Source: Dehalococcoidia bacterium (lineage in GTDB: Bacteria > Chloroflexota > Dehalococcoidia > UBA6926). Taken from it: a stretch of 8,478 bases of DNA. The stretch spans positions 1 through 8,478 of the forward strand of contig JASLZO010000040.1 of assembly GCA_030754805.1 (NCBI GenBank). The letters are read 5' to 3'. The position numbers and the translations under genes were made by a program. Each line of letters opens with the position of its first letter. Positions within the stretch are counted from its first letter, which is position 1. Below are positions 1 to 5,573 of this stretch, in pieces. The notes below the pieces were generated by a model. The model was not told where the DNA came from, did not search any database, and was given only the letters and a program-made list of their open reading frames with translations.

Positions 1-163
1 GTTGATCGGGGTTGGGCGCGCCACCGCGATCGGTGGCGCGGTCCCGATCGTTTCCGCAGCGTTGGCGGTCATCTTCCTCAACGAGGTTCTAACGCTGCCG
101 CTGGGTATCGGAATCGTCGCGGTGACGGGTGGCATCGCGTTGATCGTGACCGAGGAGAGCTAG
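1..163 (+). CDS. EamA/DMT-family transporter, C-terminal end only (5' end outside window)
   Basis: Only the last 53 codons are visible, read from position 2 to a TAG at 161-163. They encode two hydrophobic helices. The first is preceded by a Gly/Ala-rich stretch (GRATAIGGAVPIVSAALAVI) and the helices are separated by the loop FLNEVLTLPL. The chain ends in the short polar tail TEES. The loop pattern of 'A.....E.lt....iG..li..G..l' is typical of the last two helices of an EamA (drug/metabolite transporter) domain. The substrate cannot be told from this. The stop shares its last base with the GTG start of the next gene, which is another EamA domain, so the two are almost certainly co-transcribed and translationally coupled. 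Whether this gene is a half-size (5-helix) or full-size (10-helix) protein depends on sequence before the window. Confidence 0.72.
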   Translation, partial: LIGVGRATAIGGAVPIVSAALAVIFLNEVLTLPLGIGIVAVTGGIALIVTEES

Positions 164-669
164 TGGCGAGTCCCGAAACGAATCAGTCGCCAACTCATCG
201 TCGCCTGACCGGCCGACTCAAGCAACCGGCGGTCATGGGAGTCCTCGCATCAGTGACGTCGATCATGGCGTACGGGAGCGCACAGATCGTGACCAAGGCC
301 CTCGTGAGCGGGGATGGCGATACGCCGCCACAGGTTGGGTCCGTCATCGCCTTCGTCGCCGGAGCAACCGTCCTGTTCTTTGCGGCGTTACCCTCGCTCG
401 GTAAGGACCTGCGGGCGCCGAAGCGGAATCTGCTCTGGGTTGCCATCGCGGGACTGCTTGCGTCGAACGGAGTGTTCCTGAGCTTCTTCGCACTGGCGCG
501 GGCTCCAGTCACGGTGATCGTGCCAATCATCGGAATCAGCCCACTGCTGACACTGGGGCTGGCTGCGGTGTTCTTTCGGCAAAGTGAACGGATCACCAAA
601 CGGATAGTGGCGGGAGCGCTGCTGGTCGTATCCGGGGTGTTGCTGGTGATCTTCGGGAGCCCCACGTAG
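163..669 (+). CDS. Single-domain (half-size) EamA/DMT-family membrane protein
   Basis: This 168-residue inner-membrane protein has a polar, Arg-rich N-terminus (residues 1-22) and then about five transmembrane segments near 24-47, 57-78, 90-111, 114-137 and 146-166. The fourth and fifth read VTVIVPIIGISPLLTLGLAA and then GALLVVSGVLLVIFG, joined by a loop with Arg and Glu (FFRQSERITKR). This is the layout of one EamA domain. Most EamA permeases carry two such domains in one chain (about 300 residues), so this one probably works as a dimer, most simply with the product of the preceding overlapping gene. GTG is chosen as start because GAGGAG at 152-157 lies 5-6 bases upstream and the upstream stop is TAG at 161-163. 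Solute export or import is inferred from the family; the substrate is unknown. There is no sign of frame disruption within it. Confidence 0.8.
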   Translation: MASPETNQSPTHRRLTGRLKQPAVMGVLASVTSIMAYGSAQIVTKALVSGDGDTPPQVGSVIAFVAGATVLFFAALPSLGKDLRAPKRNLLWVAIAGLLASNGVFLSFFALARAPVTVIVPIIGISPLLTLGLAAVFFRQSERITKRIVAGALLVVSGVLLVIFGSPT

Positions 670-673
670 CCCT

Positions 674-701
674 CTGTCGAACCCGCGGGCTGTGCTAGCC
701 T
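674..701 (+). promoter_or_regulatory. Candidate promoter of the FAD-linked oxidase gene
   Basis: TAGCCT at 696-701 sits in TGTGCTAGCCTGAG and is a plausible -10 element. The nonamer CTAGCCTGA (695-703) occurs again at the dnaA promoter (3910-3918). The -35 region (CTGTCG near 674-679, spacer about 16) matches the sigma70 consensus poorly. A Shine-Dalgarno AGGAG at 723-727 follows, 9 bases before the ATG at 737. It is called from sequence only, and read-through from the EamA genes is equally possible. Confidence 0.35.
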
Positions 702-736
702 GAGTTTCCACTCTGCTCAGCTAGGAGCGCTACCTG

Positions 737-2161
737 ATGGAACCCGCCGAGTTCCTGGGTGAAGTCACCCAGATCGTGAGCCGTGACCAAGTGTTCACGG
801 ACGAGCAGACACTGTCCGATTACACGCGCGATGCCGTCCGCCATGAGAGGTGGGGACTCGAAGCTCCTCGGGCTCCGCTCGCGGTCGTGCGCCCGGGATC
901 GACGGCCCACGTCTCGGAGATTATGAAGCTGGCGACGCGCGTGGGGACCCCGGTCGTCCCATACGGCGCCGGGACTGGGGTCATGGGCGGCGCAGTTTCG
1001 ATGGACGGCGGGATCGTCCTTGACATGGGAAGCATGGACAAGGTGTTGGACATCAGCCTGGAGGACCGCCTGGCCCGGGTCCAACCCGGCGTGATCCTCG
1101 GGGAGCTGGACAAGCTGGCACAGGTCGGCGGCATGTTCGTGGGCCACGACCCGTGGAGCCAGCCGGTGGCGTCCGTCGGCGGAGCGGTCTCAACGAACGG
1201 TGTCGGGTACATGGCCGCGAAGTACGGAACCATGGGACGGCAGGTGCTGGCGCTGGAGGTCGTGCTGCCCACGGGAGAGGTAGTGCGGACCCGTGAACTA
1301 CCTCGAAACGTGAGCACAGGCCTGGACATGACGAGCCTGTTCATCGGCACCGACGGGGCATTCGGAGTCATTACGGAGGCTACGATCCGTCTCTTTCCGC
1401 AGCCCGAGGAACGACGCCATTACGCACTCGAGTTCCCGAGCTTCCCGAGCGGATTCTTCGCGATCTGCCGGTTCGCGACCGAAGGAATCATCCCAGCGAT
1501 GGTGGATTTCGCCGAGGAGGAAATGACGGAGGAGGGCGGCCAAGCTATCGAGGCAGACGCGCCCGGTCGCTCCGTACTCCACATGAGCCTAGAGGGGTCC
1601 TCATCGATGGAAGTGGATGCCCTCGAAGGCACGATCTGGGAGATCGTCTCGAACTATTCGGGCAAGGACCTTGGCCCGGCAGAGGCACAGCGCTTCTGGG
1701 AAGAGCGGCACGCCGCCGGCGAGCGGTACGCCGACGAGAGGGGGACCGGCCAGCGGCATCCATGGAGGGAGGACGGTGGCGGCGGGTTCGCGTACATCCA
1801 TACGGCGGTCCCGATCTCGCAGGTGCTGAACCTTCGCTACCAAGGGATCCCGCTGTTCCAGTCGGAGGGGTTCCAGGTCAAAGAGGTAGCGATCTGGGGG
1901 GAGCCCGAGATGTTTTCGATCATCGCGACCGACCCTGGGGGCTCCGACCGGGGACGCGAGAAGATGCGCGAGGTGTCCGACCGGTTCATCGACCTGGCAC
2001 TCGAGATGGGCGGCACCGTGGAGTACTGCCACGGCGTGGGGCTCCGGATGAAAGGCGCTTACGGGCGCGAGTTGGGTGCCGGCGGCAGGGAACTGATCCG
2101 CCGTCTGAAGACGGCCCTGGACCCGTCGGGGATCCTGAACCCGGGGAAGCTACTGGACTGA
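737..2161 (+). CDS. FAD-linked oxidase/dehydrogenase, GlcD/AGPS-like (PCMH-type FAD domain)
   Basis: This 474-residue flavoprotein has the size and layout of the GlcD/D-lactate dehydrogenase/alkyl-DHAP synthase group. An N-terminal PCMH-type FAD-binding domain (about residues 1-225) carries the pyrophosphate-binding loop PYGAGTG (75-81), GGAVSTN (148-154) and GTDGAFG (204-210). The C-terminal FAD-oxidase domain ends with CHGVGL (431-436), whose His is the usual active-site residue, and ALDPSGILNPGKL (460-472), the family's terminal signature. There is no signal peptide, membrane helix or C-terminal Fe-S domain. Family members oxidise 2-hydroxy acids such as glycolate or D-lactate and pass electrons to a partner or quinone; alkyl-DHAP synthases instead use the flavin for ether-lipid synthesis. 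No GlcE or GlcF partner is visible, so the substrate stays open. The ATG start is supported by AGGAG 9 bases upstream. Confidence 0.88.
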   Translation: MEPAEFLGEVTQIVSRDQVFTDEQTLSDYTRDAVRHERWGLEAPRAPLAVVRPGSTAHVSEIMKLATRVGTPVVPYGAGTGVMGGAVSMDGGIVLDMGSMDKVLDISLEDRLARVQPGVILGELDKLAQVGGMFVGHDPWSQPVASVGGAVSTNGVGYMAAKYGTMGRQVLALEVVLPTGEVVRTRELPRNVSTGLDMTSLFIGTDGAFGVITEATIRLFPQPEERRHYALEFPSFPSGFFAICRFATEGIIPAMVDFAEEEMTEEGGQAIEADAPGRSVLHMSLEGSSSMEVDALEGTIWEIVSNYSGKDLGPAEAQRFWEERHAAGERYADERGTGQRHPWREDGGGGFAYIHTAVPISQVLNLRYQGIPLFQSEGFQVKEVAIWGEPEMFSIIATDPGGSDRGREKMREVSDRFIDLALEMGGTVEYCHGVGLRMKGAYGRELGAGGRELIRRLKTALDPSGILNPGKLLD

Positions 2162-2323
2162 GGCGCAGGTCCGGTCGAGCTCGCGGAATTGCTACAGGGC
2201 CGTTCGAAGGGTTTCCCGTTTCACCATCGCTCCGCGGCTTCGAATCAGGCGCGTTCGCTCGTATAGGCCCGTGATAGAACCGTCACCGAACCGCCGCCGT
2301 TCGAAAGAACAGGGTTACTCGGG
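2162..2323. other. Intergenic gap between the FAD oxidase and the SRPBCC remnant
   Basis: No gene is supported here. The decamer GCCGTTCGAA occurs twice (2199-2208 and 2296-2305), and a third TTCGAA lies near 2239. A small stem-loop GTTC-GAAA-GAAC (2299-2310) sits directly before AGGG (2311-2314), the likely ribosome-binding site of the following reading frame. I see no convincing terminator or promoter. Confidence 0.4.
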
Positions 2324-2765
2324 ATGTCGAAATTCCGGCTCACGCAGATCGTTTTCGGGCCGGCGGGAAAGGTATTCGCCTCGGTCGCGGACGTGACGAC
2401 AGGGGCAACGTGGCCACCAACGGTGCGGGCGGCATCACGCGAAGACGTAGGCCCAATCGGCGTCGGGAGAGCCGATTCCGTCTCTCGACGCGCGGGATGG
2501 GCGATCAGTTCGTCGAGGTCGCGGCGTTCGAGCCACCGAGTCTCATCGTCCTTCGATCCGAACGCCTTCGCTGATCCTGGACCATAAGTACCGGATCGAA
2601 TCCGGCGAAACGAACTCGGCTGCAGTCGTACACGAAGTTCGGGGTCAGTTCAAAGGTTTTGGGATCGCTGCAGCTCCGGTTCTGCTGTTTTTCCTCTGGG
2701 TTGGACTGCGTCTCGAGGCGAGGGCCCTGTCCAGATACTTCAATCGCGGGGGCGCGGCGCCGTAG
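2324..2765 (+). pseudogene. SRPBCC/START-like domain gene broken by two frameshifts
   Basis: Three consecutive pieces in three frames join into one SRPBCC-like protein of about 147 residues, the family's usual length. Piece A starts at ATG 2324 (AGGG 9 bases upstream) with MSKFRLTQIVFGPAGKVF, then VADV and GPIGVG, the usual N-terminal strand and helix. Piece B, one base back in phase from about 2468-2473, continues RFRLSTRGMGDQFVEVAAF and EPPSLIVLRSE, the typical 'v.efePP..lvlrs' strands. Piece C, shifted back again from about 2560-2574, reads ILDHKYRIESGE, then VVHEVRGQFKGFG and a long hydrophobic C-terminal helix through LSRYFNRGG, to TAG 2763-2765. Each break equals one missing base; restoring one makes GVG-x-SRF and LR-x-ILDHKY contiguous. 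As given, translation would yield only an 87-residue hybrid ending at 2587. SRPBCC proteins bind hydrophobic ligands; the ligand is unknown. It is either a genuine pseudogene or two sequencing indels. Confidence 0.72.
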
Positions 2766-2779
2766 GTTCAGATCCTACG
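2761..2779. terminator. Small hairpin between convergent gene ends (possible weak bidirectional terminator)
   Basis: CGTAGG (2761-2766) pairs perfectly with CCTACG (2774-2779) across the 7-base loop TTCAGAT. The TAG stop of the SRPBCC remnant lies in the left arm, and the complement of the fmt stop (CTA, 2775-2777) lies in the right arm. No T run follows on either strand, so a role as a factor-independent terminator is weakly supported. A second CCTACG at 2794-2799, inside the fmt coding sequence, could pair with the same left arm. Confidence 0.3.
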
Positions 2780-3737
2780 AAGGAAGGACAGTTCCTACGA
2801 AGTCCCGTCTGCCCCGGACGAACTCGTCTGCATCCATCGGTCGCTTACCAGCGATCTGAACTCGGTCGAGCACGAGCACCGTTCCGTCGCCGACGACCAT
2901 GCCGATGACGCCGGCAACGAGCGATACGACCTCTCCAAGCGCACCCGGCGGAGTTTCGGTATCGGAGGCATGGGCGGCACGGATGTTGAACCGCTGTCCG
3001 TCGAGCGTAGTCGCGGTCCCGGGCCACGGATCGAGGGCCCGGACTCGGTTCGCGAGTGCGCTGGCAGGCTGAGAGAAGTCGATGACCGCATCTTCACGGC
3101 TCAGGAGACGAGTCGTCGTCACGCTGGAGGCGTCCTGCGGTTCCGCCGCGAGGGATCCGCCGACCCATGGTCCGACGACTTCCATGAGCAGGCGCGCGCC
3201 GTGTTCCGCGAGTCGGTCCGTAAGCGTTTCGGCGGTTTCCCAGAGCCCGATGGCGATTTCACGTCGCGCGAGGACGGGGCCAGAGTCCATGCCCGCATCC
3301 ATCGAGAAGATCGAAACACCGGTGACCTCGTCACCCTCGAGAATGGCGGTGGCAACCGGGGACGGCCCGCGATGCTTCGGTAGTAGCGACGGATGCACGT
3401 TCAACCCTCCGTGCGGAGGCACGTCGAGGATGCGCGCCGGCAGTATCTGGCCATAGGCCGCCAAGACGAGCACCGCTGGCTCGAATGAACGCAACCTGTC
3501 GACCTCCTCTGGCGCTCGCAGTCTCACCGGCTGGACGACCGGGAGGCCGAGTTCCTCCGCCGCCTCTTTCACCGGCGATGCTCGTGGCCGACGTCCCCGG
3601 CCGGCGGGTTGATCCGGCTGTGTGTAGACCACGGCGGGCGACGTCTCAGCCCCCTCCGCCAGTGCTCGTAGCGTGGGGACCGCGAACGACGATGTTCCGA
3701 GGAAGATGCAGTTGATCAGCGGGTTGGAGTTGGGCAT
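2775..3737 (-). CDS. fmt: Methionyl-tRNA formyltransferase
   Basis: The enzyme transfers the formyl group of 10-formyl-tetrahydrofolate to methionyl-initiator tRNA in the cytosol. From ATG at 3737 the protein has 320 residues, normal for Fmt. The N-terminal Rossmann formyltransferase domain begins INCIFLGTSSFAVPTLRAL. It contains the catalytic Asn113-His115 pair (NVHPSLLP), the RGPSPV loop (123-128) and the catalytic Asp151 in MDAGMDSGPVL. The C-terminal OB-like domain shows RALDPWPGT (233-241) and the terminal signature GKRPMDADEFVRGRRDF (297-313). An in-frame TTG at 3791 would add 18 residues. I reject it because it lies upstream of the expected transcript start of the promoter at 3794-3822. 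No def gene is adjacent, although fmt and def are often neighbours. The gene is divergent from dnaA and convergent with the SRPBCC remnant. Confidence 0.96.
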   Translation of the reverse strand: MPNSNPLINCIFLGTSSFAVPTLRALAEGAETSPAVVYTQPDQPAGRGRRPRASPVKEAAEELGLPVVQPVRLRAPEEVDRLRSFEPAVLVLAAYGQILPARILDVPPHGGLNVHPSLLPKHRGPSPVATAILEGDEVTGVSIFSMDAGMDSGPVLARREIAIGLWETAETLTDRLAEHGARLLMEVVGPWVGGSLAAEPQDASSVTTTRLLSREDAVIDFSQPASALANRVRALDPWPGTATTLDGQRFNIRAAHASDTETPPGALGEVVSLVAGVIGMVVGDGTVLVLDRVQIAGKRPMDADEFVRGRRDFVGTVLPS

Positions 3738-3793
3738 ACGCTCATTGGTTCTAAACGGGGGAAACCCTTTCTGAGAACGGTGAAAGTCCAAGG

Positions 3794-3822
3794 ATTATCG
3801 AGCTATGGAGAGCGTGCTGCAA
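3794..3822 (-). promoter_or_regulatory. Sigma70-type promoter for fmt
   Basis: On the minus strand TTGCAG (3822-3817) and GATAAT (3799-3794) are separated by exactly 17 bases. Each hexamer differs little from the TTGACA/TATAAT consensus. The expected transcript start is about 3787, giving a leader of roughly 50 bases before ATG 3737. It is the strongest promoter-like match I found in the window. Confidence 0.6.
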
Positions 3823-3886
3823 TGCCGCTGGGGTCGGCCCGCCATGTAATGGGGTTCGCACCAATTGCCATGCTCCGGGGCAGTGT

Positions 3887-3916
3887 TTGACGCCGAAAAC
3901 GGCGCTGGCCTAGCCT
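3887..3916 (+). promoter_or_regulatory. Candidate promoter for dnaA
   Basis: TTGACG (3887-3892) and TAGCCT (3911-3916) are separated by 18 bases on the plus strand, about 105 bases before the dnaA ATG. The -10 hexamer lies in CTAGCCTGA, identical to the element at 695-703. A perfect inverted repeat, GCCTGA-CTCA-TCAGGC (3913-3928), overlaps the end of the -10 and the expected transcript start near 3923. It could be an operator. Confidence 0.5.
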
Positions 3917-3989
3917 GACTCATCAGGCGCCACTCCCCGTTCGGGGGTATGGGAGAGCGGCTCACCGCCTGGTTGCAATCCCGTTTTTT
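3913..3989 (+). promoter_or_regulatory. dnaA leader with three stem-loops and a T6 run (possible attenuator)
   Basis: Three short hairpins follow one another: GCCTGA/TCAGGC with loop CTCA (3913-3928), CCCC/GGGG with loop GTTC within 3932-3948, and GCGG/CCGC with loop CTCA (3957-3968). GGGA (3951-3954) can also pair with TCCC (3979-3982), enclosing the third hairpin. That compound stem is followed by G and then TTTTTT (3984-3989). This arrangement resembles a weak intrinsic terminator about 33 bases before the dnaA start. No known riboswitch motif is recognised. A regulatory role is inference. Confidence 0.33.
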
Positions 3990-4022
3990 CTCAAAGCCCA
4001 ACCTCGGGGGGACAGTATCGCC

Positions 4023-5453
4023 ATGCCTGCGAATTCGGCACCGGACATCTGGAGGACTGCCCTCGGCATCCTCGAGATCCAGGTGAGTTCAGTGGCATTC
4101 GAGACGTGGTTCCGCGGCACCGAAGGGCACTCTCGCGATAAGGACTCCTTCACGGTGGGAGTGCCGAACAGCTTCGTTGCCGATTGGCTAAACAAGCGGA
4201 TGCGCTCGCTGATCGAACGGACGTTGTCCGACGTCCTCAAGCGTCACATAGACGTGCGCTTCGCAGTCCAGGAGTCAGGGCCCGAGTGGTCAGAACCGGA
4301 AACCGCGGGCGCAGGGTCCCCGCGGGCGGCGAGTCCGCCGTCCGCGCCTCGCGCCTCGCGCCTCTCCGGGAGCACATCGACTCCCTCGCGGGGGCCGGAT
4401 GCTCGTCGGCCGCGGTTCATGGGTCAACGTCCGAACCCTGAGATGACGTTCGACACGTTCGTGCCGGCACCGGCGAACAAGTTCGCATTCGCGGCGGCGA
4501 CGAAGGTGGCGAACCACCCAGGCCACTCGTACAACCCATTGTTCGTCTCTGGTCCGCCCGGGCTCGGGAAGACGCACCTCCTTCACGCGGTAGCCAACAT
4601 CACCCAGTCGCACGAAGAGACGACGCTCCTCGTGTCAGCGGAGCAATTCGTGACAGAGTTCGTGTCGTCCGCCCGTGAGAAACAGGCGAGCAAGTTCGAG
4701 CAGCGTTACCGATCGGCCCAGGTGCTAATCATCGACGACCTTCAATTTCTCTGTGGGAAGCAGCGCAGCGAGGAGAGTTTCTTCAACACATGCGCAGTGC
4801 TGCTTCGCGAGTCGCGGCAGGTGGTCCTCTCGGCAGATCGACCTCTTGACCACCTGCCGTTCACTCATCGGAGGCTAGCTTCGCGGTTCGAGGTGGGCCT
4901 AGAGGTGGCGCTAACTCCACCTGACCATGATTCGCGCGAGGCGATTCTTGCGTTCAAGGCGACTCGCTCGCCCGTGGTGGTGCCAGATGCCGTGGTCCAG
5001 TTCATCGCGTCCCGGCCGTCCTTGAGCGTCCGCCATATGGAAGGCGAGCTCGCCAAGGTGACAGCGCTCTCAACACTCACCGAAGAACCATTGACATTGG
5101 AACTGGCGACTCGCGCGCTCACGTCGGAGTCGTCAGTCATCCCGGCCGGCCAGGGCCACGCGCCCTCTGCGATTCTCCACGCAACCGCTTCGTTCTACCA
5201 GGTGTCTCCTGCGGCGCTGGGCGGCCCGAGCAGGGAGCGAACGACGGTTCACGCACGCCACGTCGCCATGTACCTGTTACGTGCGCATACAGCCCTGTCT
5301 CTGGAACAAATCGGCCGTCTCTTTGGGAACCGGGACCATACGACCGTCCACCATGGGGTTTCGAAGATCCACCGCCTTTCCACCAGCGACCCTTCTCTGG
5401 GTGAAGACCTCGTGTCTATCACCAACGCGGCCCCCAACCACTCCTCGACGTAG
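4023..5453 (+). CDS. dnaA: Chromosomal replication initiator protein DnaA
   Basis: This 476-residue AAA+ initiator binds DnaA boxes and opens the replication origin. Domain I (about 1-80) has the WRTALG and FETWFRG pattern and AADWL-type helix (FVADWLNKRM) used for DnaB and self contacts. Domain II (about 85-137) is a Ser/Pro/Arg-rich linker. Domain III has Walker A GPPGLGKTH (177-185; many DnaA proteins have GGVGLGKTH), Walker B LIIDDLQF (235-242), sensor I near LSADRP (269-274), box VII RLASRF (284-289) with the Arg288 finger, and sensor II Arg337 in RHMEGEL. Domain IV carries the DNA-binding signature GNRDHTTVHHGVSKI (435-449). All key residues are intact. ATG 4023 is preceded by GGGGGG at 4006-4011. 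dnaN and recF, the usual next genes, are absent; obg follows after 120 bases. I find no good DnaA box nearby, so the origin is probably elsewhere. Confidence 0.95.
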   Translation: MPANSAPDIWRTALGILEIQVSSVAFETWFRGTEGHSRDKDSFTVGVPNSFVADWLNKRMRSLIERTLSDVLKRHIDVRFAVQESGPEWSEPETAGAGSPRAASPPSAPRASRLSGSTSTPSRGPDARRPRFMGQRPNPEMTFDTFVPAPANKFAFAAATKVANHPGHSYNPLFVSGPPGLGKTHLLHAVANITQSHEETTLLVSAEQFVTEFVSSAREKQASKFEQRYRSAQVLIIDDLQFLCGKQRSEESFFNTCAVLLRESRQVVLSADRPLDHLPFTHRRLASRFEVGLEVALTPPDHDSREAILAFKATRSPVVVPDAVVQFIASRPSLSVRHMEGELAKVTALSTLTEEPLTLELATRALTSESSVIPAGQGHAPSAILHATASFYQVSPAALGGPSRERTTVHARHVAMYLLRAHTALSLEQIGRLFGNRDHTTVHHGVSKIHRLSTSDPSLGEDLVSITNAAPNHSST

Positions 5454-5481
5454 ACCCCTTCTCTTCACAGAGTTTCCCCTT

Positions 5482-5495
5482 CGTATCGCGATACG
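5482..5495. repeat. Perfect 14-bp palindrome upstream of obg (operator candidate)
   Basis: CGTATCGCGATACG is a perfect 14-bp palindrome with no spacer, lying 29 bases after the dnaA stop and 78 bases before the obg ATG. A gapless palindrome cannot form a stable RNA hairpin across its full length, so a homodimeric DNA-binding protein is the more natural reader. The regulator is not identifiable, and a restriction-modification-like site or chance is possible. Confidence 0.4.
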
Positions 5496-5520
5496 CATAC
5501 CTGCGCTTTCCCCGAGCCTA

Positions 5521-5547
5521 TTCACCAACAACTACTGTTCATATAAC
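5521..5547 (+). promoter_or_regulatory. Possible obg-nadD promoter
   Basis: The stretch 5515-5573 is clearly more AT-rich than its surroundings. TATAAC (5542-5547) is a plausible -10, but the best -35 candidate, TTCACC (5521-5526), gives a short 15-base spacer. The ribosome-binding site before ATG 5574 is weak (only GAG-type matches). The call rests mostly on base composition and the 120-bp gap. Confidence 0.3.
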
Positions 5548-5573
5548 TAAGCTGCTTCTGAGATATTTGAGAA

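Noticed and set aside
1601..2032. Long antisense and alternate-frame ORFs inside the flavin oxidase, fmt, dnaA and obg genes
   Set aside because: High GC makes long shadow frames common. Their translations are low-complexity (Arg/Pro/Ser-rich) with no recognisable motif, and they lie opposite well-supported genes.
2199..2305. Repeated GCCGTTCGAA as an attachment site or operator pair
   Set aside because: Only two 10-bp copies 97 bp apart, with no integrase or other mobile-element gene nearby; TTCGAA is itself palindromic and easily recurs.
2690..2790. tRNA-like T-arm (GTAGG-TTCAGAT-CCTAC) near 2762-2778
   Set aside because: The stem and 7-base loop resemble a T-arm, but loop position 58 is G instead of A. 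No matching acceptor, D-arm or anticodon arm lies upstream, and the stretch overlaps the end of the SRPBCC remnant.
3738..3791. Longer Fmt starting at TTG 3791
   Set aside because: The added 18 residues are not part of the Fmt fold, and the codon lies upstream of the predicted transcript start of the well-matched promoter at 3794-3822.
3794..3802. DnaA box in the dnaA upstream region
   Set aside because: TTATCGAGC matches TTATCCACA poorly and is fully explained as the complement of the fmt -10 element. No cluster of boxes was seen.
3849..3890. 13-codon upstream ORF before dnaA
   Set aside because: It lies before the predicted dnaA transcript start, has no ribosome-binding site, and is expected by chance.
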